DNA from: Tetragonia tetragonoides
Taxonomy: Eukaryota > Streptophyta > Magnoliopsida > Caryophyllales > Aizoaceae
Reading direction: 5' to 3'
Length of the DNA: 64,000 bases
Assembly: GCA_038025085.1 (NCBI GenBank)
Contig: CM076144.1
Location: forward strand, 46,912,001 to 46,976,000
Translations under genes and position numbers: made by a program
The notes under the pieces: generated by a model
What the model saw: the letters and a program-made list of their open reading frames with translations, nothing else
Database searches by the model: none
Told to the model about the DNA's origin: nothing
Part shown: in pieces, positions 49,508 through 63,100 of the stretch
Layout: each line of letters begins with the position of its first letter
Numbering within the stretch: the first letter of the stretch is position 1

Positions 49508-49759
49508 ATTATTGTTCTTTGATTCTGATTGTGTCCAATTTTTGCAGGATTCTAATTGAGGGTGAAGACCCAGATAAGAGAGAGAAAGGGAGAGATGAAT
49601 TGGGGTTGCTAGAGCTGCTTTCTTTGGTAATGGTGGTGACCTTTGGCGTCTCTCCACATCTACAATTTCCTTCCTTTTTCTTCAGGCCGCCAGTTGTAGT
49701 ACAAATACCGAACCGTAGTCCGGAGGGTGTCAAGGCAAGGTGACAAGGTCTTATGAGTT

Positions 49760-50937
49760 ATGACTTGCATCAACATTATGATGATTTTTATTCTTTTTTG
49801 ATCGAGTCTAAACTTAACATTACGATTTTAGATGGTTTGCGAAATGAAACGGATTGGCACCGTGTCCGACCCTAGATGGGTTTGGCCAGACTTTACAGAC
49901 ACAGTGCCAGTCTAACACGACACGTGACATAAATTAGTAGGTTATGGCCTCATGGGTATGTCCGTATCGGATTTCTTGAACAATGTAGTGCAAGTATAGT
50001 TGACCCAAGACGACGTGGTGTGCCCCACATTAAAATAAAAATAATTCAAAAATGACTTAGGCACCAAACCAACATGGTGCGTGGGTCATGGGTTGGGCCT
50101 AAGTCGTCTCTAAAAGTGAGACGACATGACACGACACGAAATCCATTAGTCGTGCTGCCTCCTTGAGCCTAACGGAAGAAAGTACAACACAATCTCTTTC
50201 TTATTCTAACTTACCTTTTCCCTCTACTTTTTAATTTGAGGGAGTCGAATCCGATACCTCTTCCATTAATCGTCAATTTCTCCGTGGAACCACATCCATG
50301 GTAGCCTTGATACCACGTCTTCATATTTTCATTTGGATCCGGCCATGTCTATGGAGTAGAAGAGCCAACTAACAAACAAGTTTCAAGTTTTAACCAATTG
50401 ACAATAATTAAAATAAGTAAGTCAATTGACATGTATGATGTATTACTATATGTTGATCTTATTTTCTTCGCATTTTCATAATGGTACACACTTTTATGTA
50501 GATTTTAGACGCTTTTACGTTATCAACTATAGCCTAACTATTACATAATAATCACATAAACCTAATAAAATGGACTATAGAGTGCCCCAAGTCTAATCAA
50601 GCACTAACATAAGAGTAGTAAGTTTCACCAACAAAACATGGATTACTAAGTAAGTTAGAACTTGGGTTAAGGTTGAATTGGGCCAAAGCTCCAACAAAAA
50701 TATTGTGAAGTGTGGGTGCAAAGAGGCCACTCAAGAGCTAACGAGTGGCACATAAACCATGGAGTACTAGCAACCAATTAACACCGCAATGCTAAACCGC
50801 ACCCAAAAAAGAGCACCACAATGCTAATACTAAAAAGAAAAATTAAAGAAAAATATCAGGGTTGATGAAATTGAAATGTATGTCAGGATTTGAGGATGAG
50901 GCTTTCATTGTCCACCATTCAAAAATGATAATAATAC
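49760..50937. other. Intergenic region between the ubiquitin-like/SAYSvFN and H-protein genes
   Basis: The two genes are divergent. At about 49850-50165 there is a moderately GC-rich repeat-like stretch with ACACGACACG and GACGACATGACACGACACG, similar in style to common plant DNA-transposon remnants, but no ends are clear. No gene is seen. Confidence 0.45.
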
Positions 50938-51075
50938 ATGGACCAACAAACCCCCTTTACCTTTCTTTCCATCCCATTTTCTCCAAAAGATCTTTTTTTT
51001 TTCAGCCAAGATAATCAGAGACAAAAGCCCAGAGAGAAGCTAAGTGAAGTAAAAAACAACCAAGGGGAGAAAGAA

Positions 51076-52300
51076 ATGGCTTTGAGAATGTGGGCTTCTT
51101 CAGCAGCCAATGCCCTTGGTGTCTCTTGTGCCCCCAAATCTCATCTTCTTCCTGCATTTTCTCTCTCCAGATGCTTCTCCTCTGGTATTTTCTCTCTCAA
51201 TTCCCTTTGGTGTCTCTTAAGATTTTTACTTTTTGTATAGACCAACAGTGTACTGTTGGATTGTTTGCAGTTTTGGATGGATTGAAGTATGCTTCCTCAC
51301 ATGAATGGGTGAAACATGAAGGTTCAGTGGCCACTATTGGCATCACTGATCATGCTCAGGTACTTTCAATTCTTGTTTGACATCAGAAAATTGTAGGGTC
51401 TAAGGTGATTTAATTATTGGCAAAGGAATTAGTATATAATACAGTGAGTATATCGCGAAGAGGAATATGTTATATGAACATAACGTAATGTAACTAAGGC
51501 CTTAATCTTTACTCATTAGATTCATGATAAACAAAACATCACTAAATTTGGATAGAAGGTAATGCATGAAATATATGTTATTAATCATGGTCAAATTGCA
51601 GTATATCTTAGTACTATTATAAATCATGGAATGTCGGAGATCTCATATCATGAGTCCGCGCTATACAAGTTTTTGTGAATTTTCTGACATTGTGATGGGG
51701 TGCTCGATTATTCATAATGGGCAGACCCATCTAGGGGATGTGGTGTTTGCAGAACTTCCTGAAGGAGGAGATGTAGCAGCAGGAAAACCCTTTGCTTCAG
51801 TTGAGAGTGTGAAAGCTACAAGTGATGTTAACTCCCCCATTTCTGGTGAAATTGTTGAGGTTAACACCAAGCTTTCTGATTCCCCTGGTTTGGTAAGTTC
51901 CTCACTTATTTATATTGTCTTTGGAACTTTATTTACTGGTGTACTATATAGAGCCTATACATAAGAAATGGACCCGGGAGAAAGTATTAGATAGTCTGGG
52001 ACCATGTAATAATCTCTCCGATAGTGGTAACTCCTCTTGTTTGATCATAAGTAGCCATTACTTCCCACAATCTTATATTTGAATGTACCACTAATCATTA
52101 TAATAGCCCCATTGTAGAGTACTAGAGTGGGATTAGATCACTTGCATAAATACCTAATGTAAAATTTGATGTAGATAAATACGAGTCCGTACGATGAAGG
52201 ATGGATGATCAAGGTGAAGCCAAGCAATCCAGCAGAGTTGGAAAACTTGATGGCTTCTAAAGAGTACACAAAATTCTGCGAAGAAGAAGATGCCCATTAA
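51076..52300 (+). CDS. GDCSH: Glycine cleavage system H protein, mitochondrial
   Basis: H protein shuttles the aminomethyl group on a lipoyl arm between the P, T and L proteins of glycine decarboxylase in the mitochondrial matrix, the core of photorespiration. The four exons are 51076-51184, 51271-51359, 51725-51892 and 52175-52300, all GT/AG and in frame, giving 163 residues, the usual plant length. The N-terminus ([15 protein letters not shown] to about SRCFSS) is an Arg/Ser/Ala-rich mitochondrial presequence. The mature part runs from about [18 protein letters not shown]. The lipoyl-lysine is Lys96 in [12 protein letters not shown]. The conserved end is [20 protein letters not shown]. The first ATG in the upstream open frame (50938) was rejected because the presequence starts at MALRMW. 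Confidence 0.96.
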
Positions 52301-52848
52301 CACTTTTCAATGTTCAGTTTTCGAAATAATGTTTGTTGTTTGAGCTATATTTGAAGGTTAATTTGCTCACATGTTTGTAATTTCCACATCTTCATGCGTT
52401 ATTAGAGCTCTAATAGCAATTATATGCCGCTCTTTTCTTTCGCATGCAGTCTTGATTCTCGGCATGTCCTGTTTAGTTCCACACATCTAAACCTTTAGTC
52501 GAAACACGTTTGGCTTGTATAAGTTCAGTATTTTGCATAGCAAAATCTGCTCGTCCCATGCAAACTGCAAAGCTGCATGAATAAATATATAACTGATTGA
52601 TTTACTAACCTCTCTAGCAGTTTCTATCTGTCACTGTTACAAATCTAATTTAAAATATTACTAAAAAAAAAAAGATGAAAAACTAACTTCTGTGGTCAAA
52701 TCCATTACAGAGGGCAACGAACAATACTTGCCCTATGATTTACATAACTAGCTAAGAGAAATCTTCATTTACAGCTAGTTTACTCCTACAAAATCTGGCA
52801 TGCCTTTATACTGTGTGATTTGTGGAGGTAGTATAAATAGATGTCTCC
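52301..52848. other. H-protein 3' flank
   Basis: The 3' untranslated region of the H-protein gene faces the 3' end of the RAD21-like pseudogene. No other feature is seen. Confidence 0.5.
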
Positions 52849-55800
52849 TTCAACAACCCGCTAAGGTTGCATCCATCTTCGGTGTTTCTTGCAAGAGCAC
52901 GTCATCATAAGCTTTATCTTGCATCACGTTCACGAATCCTTGAGAAGTCAGCACCTAATATCATAAACTATCTAGGTTCAACAAAGGTTTGCAATCAAAT
53001 GTTCAAATATTTGACTACAGAGAAACGCGGTCATGCTTTATTGCTTCTGTAACTTGAATTCCAGTTGTTCAAAACTCACCAGTATTTCGAAAAAGAATCT
53101 GGCATTTTCCGCCCTTGTCTTACGTTCAACAATGGGAAGCAAAGTAACAGCTTCCTCTCCTTGTTTCTCTTTCTTCTTGCGCACTAGTTGATGCAGGTAC
53201 CTCGCCACATTTCTATAGACATGCCAAAGATGATGTCGTCAAACATGCCAGTGAAGTTGTCTGTGCAATGGGAACTTAACAACAAAGTAACAGCTTATTT
53301 ACCTGGTCCTAGCAGACAATCCATCTACAATTCACACAAGATTCAGTTAGTGTGAGCAAAAAAATGATGGTACAAACAAAAAATCAAATTCATTTTTCGA
53401 AACAGGGGGGTGGCCTCACTATTGTCCTTGTGGAGCTCTTGGCTATCTCCTTCATTTGCACCCATCTACAAATTTGTACAGAAATGTCAATGGATGATGC
53501 CCAACAACATAAACCTCAGAGATCATAAAAAAGATGCATCAGAGGAAGAATGGAAAACAGCCATCATAGACGTAAAACCTATTTTCCTATGAGTCACTGC
53601 ATGAGATGACAAGCTTCAAAAATGAATCTGGTGAAGGCGAGTGAGATCTTAACCAATAACCAGCAACATGTTAAATCTCTGCCAGTCACCATTTTAATGT
53701 CGCAGTCATTACAACAATGATTACTTGCTGTGTGTGGCCACATTTCATGTGAAAGAAAAATAAAATAATAGAAAAGGACAAACATGGACTGCCCTTCAGA
53801 AGATCATTCAGGCAAATCTGTTTCTCCATAATTTGGTTCTTTTATCTTCACTCCCATCGGGATCTCTTCTAAGGCCTTGAAATCTGCAAGCTGGAGTATT
53901 TAATACATTTTTTTTTGTAATTTTTTCTAAATATTTCCCTGCCCCTTGCAGCAACAGTTTTCTGCAATTCTCCAGTGTACACAATTCTGTAGAGCTTTCC
54001 TCAATAGCCTATGTGACGTTGCAGACATAAAATTGGCTAGGATCCTCTTCAGAGTTGAGACCCTCCTAAGGCAGGAATATAGTAAACCTCAATCTGACTC
54101 TAGACCTAAGTTATGAATTGCATCGAAGATTCTACAAGATCAATGCAAATTAGATGTAATATCTAATTTCCTAATCCCGTCGTCATGGACTAGCATCAAT
54201 GCAAAATATTCAACCAACAGTCTGAATGAATGTTTGGTGCCCCCCTCTCCCCAAAGAAAAGACAAGGGACAAAAGTGAGAGTTTTGACCCTATTTTGATG
54301 AATTGTGATCATTTACCTCATCCACCAGACTAGGACCATGGTCTTCTTTCATATGCGCAGAAAATGCCTCCCTCACATTTTCAAATGAGTGAACAGGGCC
54401 TTCTCCATCTGAGTCCGCAACCCTGTGACTTGCAAAAACTCTTGCAGATGTTGGACAGCGTACTGGTGTTCCTGGGGCAATTGTTGATCGGCTGTCAGCC
54501 GGGGTGTCAACCGGGGTCCTTGCTAAAACTGCCTCCTGATGCTCACCAAGAGCTTCAGTAGTTTCAATCAGGATAGTTGCTGCATTTGAAGGTTCAGAGT
54601 TCTCTCTGCCGTCTTTCTACAGTGGACATGTTGTAGCTCTAGTCCAGCACCTACAATAAATGGCTGATTAGGTCTATACAAGAACAAGTCGAGATAAGAA
54701 GATAAAAAAGAAACATACTTACAAGGTATCAAAGGCTGCAAGAAATTCTTGGAAAGGGTGGGAATGCGAGAAAACCTCCATATGTCAATGACAGTGTGAG
54801 GAGCTTTCCTTCTCTTGCACACCAAGCTACTTGCGTCATTGATGGTCTGCTTGATTACCCTGCAATAAGTGATTAGATATTGATATCTATATGTCAAAGA
54901 ACTCCAAACATAAGGTGACACTTTCTTCATGATTTACTTAGATTTTTTAGTATCCAATATCGCTTTAAAAAGGAATATGCATTACTAGTAAACCGTATAA
55001 CAGAACCGTCAAAATGAGACCTAATACGTCTTTCAAGTAACAAATGCTTAACAGACTATTGAATTAGCTGATCTGACGAGCCGATTGTATTCGCTGTTTG
55101 AACAAAGATGTTTGGTAACGATTATTTTTTTATTGGTAACATGAGTAATTTTTCACAGCTTATAGCATGTACATCATTCAACATTGAAATTCCATAAAGT
55201 TCTTCTCAAAAATCTAATCGGCAAATCTTTTTAAAAATTTATCCATTTGAGCTCAAACAGCCAAATGAAATTTGATTTCTTGACCTGATCAAACCACAAA
55301 CCATGCTCCAAATGCTAAAAGCTTTCAATAAAGCTCTTTCCAAAGGGCCTATTCAAAGACTTTTGACTTTCCCCAATATAACTCTTACCAGAGTAGTATG
55401 GACAAGAAAGTTGCAAGAACTTACTGATTATCAAGCACTACAATCTCATCAAAGGTGCATTTTCTTTTGCTGGGCCTTTGAATATTTTCCTTTTTAGCAG
55501 GAGTAGTAACCGCTAAAATCTGTTGGGTGGTGCCACCTACAAAATCAATTTGTCAATGACAACAAAATTCACTCATAATGAAGCCAAAGATAATGACAAT
55601 AACTTGACAATGAGCATCAAGACAGGGCCAAAAATGACATAGCAATAAAACATAAACCCTCAGCATATCTTTATAAGTTTGTACCTGCAGCATCTTTGAC
55701 ACCTGAATTAGGAGTCTTCTCCATAGAAGCAGGTACTTCTTAATCTTCCACTGTAGCATGGTCATGATTTTTCAATACTGCCTTCTCTAGACCATCCCTA

Positions 55801-57483
55801 TCTCCATCATCAGTCGTTTGTCCTTGATATTCATTAATAAGATTGAGAAGTTCAACATCGAACATCGAATCCACAGATCATATCAACATCCATGCAGTCT
55901 TCTTCTGTGAACCTCAATTCTCGAGGCTTCTCCTTGCTTGTTTGATGCTTTTTCATGTGGTTTGGAGGGCTTCCCTCCATATCAGTTTCCATCTGATGAG
56001 GAGAAAGAACTCTGAAAACAGCAGTTTACAAACTACAATTTAGAAGAGTTCCTTAAAGATCGTACAAATTCGAAGCACAAATTAGACTTCAGTTTTCATA
56101 CTTGTCAGGCGGAGTAAAAGCAGGGCTAGAAGTTTTCCGATCAGCAGTCACTTTGTTAGGTGTCTGAGTGGACGAAGAAGTTTCCTGCGGCATAGTTAGC
56201 CCAGCTGATGTTGGAGCATTGAAGTTTTCCTCCCATTGAGAGACCTCGTCAAAAAGGTTCTGCACAATTGTAAAACAGTAGTGTTTTTTCATCTTAAACA
56301 AAACAAGCAAATAAGAAATACTTCTGAGCCAAGCAGGCCTATACCCCATCTCTGTCATTTCAACTAAGCTCCAATCATCAAGATATAAACACAGATTCAT
56401 TAGCATCTAATTCACTTAACTCTGCCTTTTGACTAAATATTTAGGTGGAAATCACAAAATCTACCTCAGCCAACGCTATGAATTTGTATACTTAATGACT
56501 AATTTGTGATTAAGTGTAATCTAAATTAATTGGATACTTTGTAAAACGTTTCCATATATGTGTCAAATACGTATTGAGTACGTCAGACCCATGTTCGGCA
56601 GTACTTGATCGATACATATTGAGATAAGTCCTAAAGTTTTTGTCAATATTTTAAAACACGTACACACGCAGACGTGCTAGTTCTCTTGAGATGATCAAGA
56701 CCGTGTCAACTGAGTTAACAAAAGAAGTAAATAGTGATGAAGCCAACACAACATATTCACCCAATTTTAGCCCTAGCACTAACGAACACAGACAAAAAGA
56801 GTGCCCTATTTCCATTAAATATGATCACTAACTTCTCAAACCATGACGAACACCCAAAAATAACTAAATAAATAAATAAATAAAACCCAGGCCTAAGAGA
56901 GTATACTGAGAAAACCAAGATCATATTTGCTCATTCAACCATTTATGAACCACGGGCACAGAGGGGAACCCACTTTCCGCAACATTTTACCATCAATTTC
57001 TCACAAAACATGAAGACGGCCAACATGAAATTTCAAATGACGAGCAATTACAAGAGAATGCAATGGAGACCTAGATAATAGTACTCAAAATGGTTTCCCA
57101 TTCCAACAATAGTACCCACCTAATGCTTCTCAACTTTTACTTCCAAACCAATTAGAAGACACAATGTCGAGCAATTAGATCCATTAACAACACACACAAC
57201 CAAATAAAACCCAGTCCCAACAGCAAAAACCTTCACAAAATCATGGTTTATAGTGACAAAGACACAATGTTTAAGAGAAACAAACAAAACCCAGATGAAA
57301 AAATCGACAAAAGATTATAAATTTACAGTAAAATGAGTAAAAACAAAGAGAAAACAAACCAACAGAAGAGGGTATATGAGTGTCGTTGACTTGGCGTTTT
57401 TTGAGGCGTTTGAAACAGCAACCAGCAACCCAGATGGCAGCCAAAGGCCCATTCTTTGATAGAAGACACTGTGAGTAAAACAT
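52849..57483 (-). pseudogene. RAD21/SYN2-like alpha-kleisin (cohesin subunit), probable pseudogene
   Basis: Alpha-kleisin closes the cohesin ring by joining the SMC1 and SMC3 heads. Exon 1 (57483-57360) encodes MFYSQCLLSKNGPLAAIWVA and ends THIPSSV, the start of the Rad21/Rec8 N-domain. The following exons of that domain (the part ending LLLGVVRIYSKK in relatives) are missing: nothing like them is found between 57359 and 56260. Later exons are recognisable at 56259-56102, 56011-55685, 55536-55425, 54859-54723, 54616-54317, 53465-53420, 53324-53303, 53212-53080 and 52954-52849. The last four keep frame and give the winged-helix end (SARTRNVARYLHQLV, ARFFFEILVLTSQGF). Exon 56011-55685 has a 7-bp tandem duplication (CGATGTT twice) that shifts frame, and then an in-frame TAA. 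The junction into 54616 does not keep frame either. Best match is SYN2/RAD21.1. Transcripts may still be made. Confidence 0.8.
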
Positions 57484-59741
57484 TGCTGATTTCCTCTCTT
57501 CTTTCTCTCTCTCACTCTCACTCTCTGAAACTTTAACCTTCTTGTTGTTGTTGTTGATCTTGTTGCCCTGAACCGAAGTTTGGGGTTTTTCAATTTTCAT
57601 TTGAAGGGGAAATTGTGGGGGGTAAACAAGAAGGAAAACGGTCGAATGATGAAGTGTAGGTGTAGTGTAGCACAGAAGCCACCTAAGCCCTTCATAATCT
57701 TACACGCAAAACGTGAATTCGGAAAAGGAGGAGGGCAGAGATTTCCCTAAGTATCCATTCGTACACTCTGTACTGTTTGGTCTATTTTTGTGTAAGGATT
57801 TGAACATCGTCGTTATCTTCAACATAATTTAGAAAATTAAAGAAAATTTAAACACATAATGGTTTGCAAATGTACATACTTTGCTAAATCAAGTATGGGT
57901 GAACACAACCACAAGTCCATAAGTAGGGGTGAGCATAATTGAACTTTCGGTTGTTGAAATCTTGGCAATAGAATCTATAAGTGACCAAATTGAATCCATC
58001 AATATATGTATGTATTGAAAACGGTAAGAAAGTATTTTGAAACTAAATGTCTGTCTTCTAATAATCTATAAGTATTTTGAAGATGGTCTGGATTGCCCAC
58101 CCACTAGGTCAACTAAACATTTTTCATTTTATCTGGTAGTTGTAATTATTCCACAATCTATAGTGGTCTGATTATTATGCAATTCACTCATATATAATGG
58201 ATATATATAAGCTTATAGATCCCCACATATGTCATGATGATGTGAGGTGACCTAAGTTCATACACTTCATAACTTTAATAATATAACTAGTTGACCTAGA
58301 CTTCCATGCACACTTGCACTGGTCAATTACATTGATTCTGGCCAATATGAAGAAACAGCTAACACAACACAAAAACATAAAAGAACCATTAATATAGGAA
58401 TGAATACAAAAGAACAAGGAAAAAAATAGGGAAAGAGCTGGTCGTCTTTCATATCGAGCCATTGAAGCAGCGCGCCCTTGATCTCATATATACTTGTTGC
58501 GGAATTGGACATACATCCATATCATTGTTAAAAATTAAAAACTGTCACCTAATCTAACTAGAAATCAACTTCACCAGTCGCATTGTCTAGCATGAAAGAT
58601 TCTCCACTAAATATTTATAAATGAACTGCCTAAGGCGATTCAAGCAAGGTGCAAGGCATTAGTAAGTGCAAGTTTCTACAAAGGACTATCTTCTAATCTC
58701 TGCAATTTGATTTTTTTAATGGCAAATAAACCTCTAACTTTGTTGAAATTACGATTTGAATCCAAATCATTGCTAGGAATAAGTGGGAGGTGAGACAGTG
58801 TGGTACCCACCCCAAGCTCATCTCTGCAATTTGATTAATTTAGTACCAAATAGTTCACTCAAAAAAGTGTAATATCAAATAACATAACATAACAACATTA
58901 TTGTTTGGGATTCACCTGTTCTCTCTACGAGTAATTTTGACAAATAACAACCAATGACTTTGTCAATTTAATTTGATACTCATTGGAGCTATTATTGATG
59001 GCATACAGGAGATACAAATTTGATTTGGCTATTTTATGGAAGACCTGAGCGTTGACCACCCCACATATATAAACGACCGGTTTAAAAAGTTTCAACATTA
59101 CAATAAAAATTACGGAGTATTATTAATTTATTATTAAATTTAAAGTTTTAATTAACGATTTTAAGATGGAAGCTCAGTTGATCAGATATAGAAATTCGTT
59201 TGATTCTGCATTTAGAGGAGAAAGTAAGAGCAAAGCTATTTATGGTTATATATTCTTTCCGAAAATTTGGAAGCCTAATAATTAACGGTGCTGATGCGAA
59301 TAATCCTAGATAGACAATAAGAGGGTATAATTTTGACCAATAATGGAGTTTTTTTATGATATTCTCAAATTTTTTATCTTATCTCCCCTTGTCAGCAAAC
59401 ATAATCCTAGTAGTCTAGTACGTACCTTGATAACTTCTCATTGGTGACAATTTTCTTATGCCCCTTTGACTGTTTCACATTTCAAGTTTCCAAACATTTT
59501 GGCTGTTTCGTGAAAGACTTGCTTGACTTAGCTGTCAAAGTCTATAAAATTTCTTGATCATCACTTACTTAGTTAGCATCTCTTGCTACGTGGACTGGAA
59601 GTCTGGAATCTATTGCTTTATTTAGCTTCTGTTGTCGAATTTGAAAAATCAAACCTCGCACAGTTATATAATTAAACAAACATGCAAGACGAGTAGACGA
59701 CCATTATTAAGTCTCAATTTCGTCATCTATGTATACATATA
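57484..59741. other. Intergenic region upstream of the RAD21-like locus
   Basis: A CT/GA-rich leader (57500-57530) lies just upstream of RAD21-like exon 1. The remainder is AT-rich, with no gene or clear repeat ends. Confidence 0.5.
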
Positions 59742-59790
59742 CTAGTAGTTGTGCCCGTGCAATGCACAGATTATATTTTTATTCTTTTTT
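59742..59790 (-). mobile_element. Helitron-type 3' terminus
   Basis: CTAGTAGTTGTGCCCGTGCA followed by ATGCACAG reads on the minus strand as a GC hairpin, a short spacer and CTAG followed by T, as in the array at 21.5-22.6 kb. The 5' end of this element was not found. Confidence 0.5.
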
Positions 59791-60185
59791 TATTCTTTTT
59801 TTTTTTTTGAATATCATAGATTAAAATTTTATTTACAGGAACTAACATTAGATACGATCGTATATTGTATACATACATTTATTATACATGTAAACATACT
59901 GTAAATGTCCCTATCAAAAAAACACATACTGTAAATGCCAATAAACTCTAACTATTTATCACAAGTCAAACAACACTCATTTTCGTTATCGAAGCTATAT
60001 TTTATACAGTATTTACTTATTCTAAGAAAAATAGATGCTTACATGAAAATCATATATGGCACGGTCTATGCTCTCGAAATATGCCAACTTTATATACAGG
60101 CATTAGATGCATATAATATATATGAAACAAAAAAAGTAGCTAGTTCCAAATAAAGATCAAACAAACAAAAGAAATACTACGCGAT

Positions 60186-63100
60186 ATGAAGCACTTATTC
60201 TCAATACTCAGCTTCTTCCTTCTCTCCATGAAAAATGGAGCACTTGCATCAGAAAGAAACTCTACATCATCTTTACATATGGTACAAAAGAGATCAAGGG
60301 CTAAGATTTTACCAATTGATGTGGGGTTTATTTTGGACGACCAGGATTGGCTTTCACAAATGGGTTATAAGTGCGTGCAATTAGCCCTCTCAGATTTCTA
60401 TGCCTCTCATGGTCAGTACAATACCAGGCTGGTCTTACATACCAGAAAAACCAGCAGCCTTGATGTTGTTAATGCTGCAGCAGCTGGTATGTATAACTCT
60501 TTCTCTCTCCAAATTTCTAATCATTTCTACCCAAAAACAAAAAATAAACAATTCCAAACATTATTATTTAGGTGTTAGCCTGTTCAGTAAGCTTCTTTTT
60601 TTTTTTTTTTTTTTTTCTTTTTTGGGCTCACATCAAGGATATCACTGTCGACCACATTATTGACTATTATTACCGCATTGGCTGGTAGGCAAGTATGCAT
60701 GTTATTTTGGATCAACGATGTGTAAGTAACATTATTGTTGTGAGGTGGTGTTGTATATGTTGCTTCGTTCTGGGTAGATGATGATGCATTTTCTTCAATT
60801 TGTAAGCAATGTGAATTCAGGAAAAGGAAAGAAAAAAATAAAAAATATTTAGTAATTTAGTAATAATTTATATGATCAATCGTAATCGAGCTCTATAGCG
60901 AGTGCAAATTACAGCGAATTGTTGAATACTTGAATTGGTAAGATGAAGATCCTTAATGACGTTAGTTTGTTAAAGTTATAGGCCTAACAAATAAGCATAT
61001 ATTCCCCCTCAAAAAACAGAAGCATATATATCCAATTATATTATTCCCCCTCCCTGGCTCCCTCTATGCAAAAAGTTATATAAGACGATCTTACTGTGAA
61101 AGGACTATTACAATTTGAAGAAAAGACAGATAATTTTAGACTAAAAAGTGTCCATTTATTTTACACTTTTGGACATTGAAAAAAAAAATACATACATTTT
61201 GGACAAATATAGTTACATTTTGAATAAGAAGGTTTACTTTTCACCGTCTTATGTACCGTGAAACGGTTTTACTCAACATTAACGATTTATTATTTATAAA
61301 CGCGGAAAAGTACAAATGAGTCAACTGTCAAGAGTTTAACAAACAAATCAGCATCATCATCCAATGCACCACCCTATGCACACTAATATATAGACTACGG
61401 CTTCGTTATCTTAGTTCAATTCAATCTAGTTCAGTTAAATTCAGTGCAGTTTAATTCATGTGGGAACTTATCACTCATATAATTATATATTCGAACCGGA
61501 CACGAATACATGACACGACCTTTTTGACTGCTCTAATAATCCTCAGCAATAATCCTGTGGTGCAGCTCTCTATCTGATAAAAGGTGTTGGAGTAAAGGCA
61601 TTGATAGGGCCACCAACATCAGCAGAGACAATATTTGTGATAAATCTTGGCACCAAAGCTCAAGTGCCCATCATTTCATACTCAGCAACCAGTCCTTTTC
61701 TTTCTTCTATTGAATCTCCATACTTCTTCCGAGCTGCTCAAAATGATCTCGTTCAAGTACAAGCCATAAGGGCGCTCATCCAAGCATATAGATGGCGAGA
61801 AGCCGTGCCCATGTACGAAAATACCGAATGTGGACAAGGAATTATGCACCAAATGGTAGACATGTTGCAAGAAATGAACACTTACATACCATACCAAAGT
61901 ATTATTTCTCCAAAAGCAACTGATGATCAAATCTTGGAAGAGTTGTACAAGTTGAAAACGATGTCAACAAGGGTGTTCATAGTCCATATGTCGTCTACTT
62001 TTGGATCTAGGATGTTTCTCAAGGCGCGAGAGGCAGGGATGATGAGCCAAGACTATGTTTGGATTTTGACGAATGAGATGGGTAACCTCCTGGAAGCTCT
62101 AGACCCTCGTGTACTTGAATCCATGCAAGGTGTATTGGGTGTCAAGAGTTATGTGCCAAAGACACAGGAGCTTGAGAATTTTACCACTAGATGGTCATCA
62201 TTGAAATTCAAGCACAATCATCAAAACTTGGTAGAGAATTATAAACTCAATATATACGGGTTATGGGCTTATGATGCTGCTTCAGCATTAGCTAGAGCAG
62301 CAGAGGAAGTTGGTCCTAGTGCAGATTTTGGGTTGTTGAAGATTAATGGATCTTCTAGTTCTACCGATCTGGATGATATAAGCGTCTCCAAGGCAGGGCC
62401 GAAGCTTATCCAAGCAATATCTGACACTAGATTCAAAGGCCTTGCTGGAGATTTTAGCCTTACCGATGGGGAATTACAGTCATCAACATACCAAATCGTA
62501 AATATAGTTGGAAATGGATGGAGAGAAATAGGATTTTGGACACCTAGAAATGGCCTCATGAGAGAGTTGAATAATACAAGGGGCGACTCTACAGGGGGTA
62601 ACACTTCGGAAGTTAATCTTCGAGCTATCATATGGCCAGGAGATAGCTTTACTGTTCCTAAAGGTTGGGTCACTCCAACAAGTGGAAAGAAGCTGAGAGT
62701 TGGAGTTCCTGTAAGGCCTGGATTTTATGAGTTTGTGAAGGTGACAAAACATCCTGAAACTAACACCACAGAAGTTACTGGTTACTGCATAGATGTTTTC
62801 GATGCTGCTATGGCAAAGCTTCCATACTATGTACCGTATGAATACATTCCCTTTGAAAAGGCTGATGGTAGTGCCTTGGGTTCTTATGATGACTTAGCCT
62901 ATCAAGTTTATCTTGGGGTGAGCAAATTTCTCTGCATGAAAATAACTTTAGATCATTTTAAATTTTTGATTGTTGATAACTCGAAGGCTATGATGATTTG
63001 GTGACGATAATAGGGTAGGGCTTGCTCTTGATTTTGTTATTGTTTTTACAGAATTATGACGCCGTGGCAGGGGACATGACCATAATTGCAAACAGGTCCA

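Noticed and set aside
53806..53896. Possible extra exon of the RAD21-like locus (DFKALEEIPMGVKIKEPN)
   Set aside because: It would need a different phase from the preceding exon and ends in a stop; the exons at 54317 and 53465 already join in frame.
56260..57359. Search for the missing RAD21 N-domain exons (LLLGVVRIYSKK part)
   Set aside because: Nothing similar was found on the minus strand; the stretch reads as intron-like AT-rich DNA.
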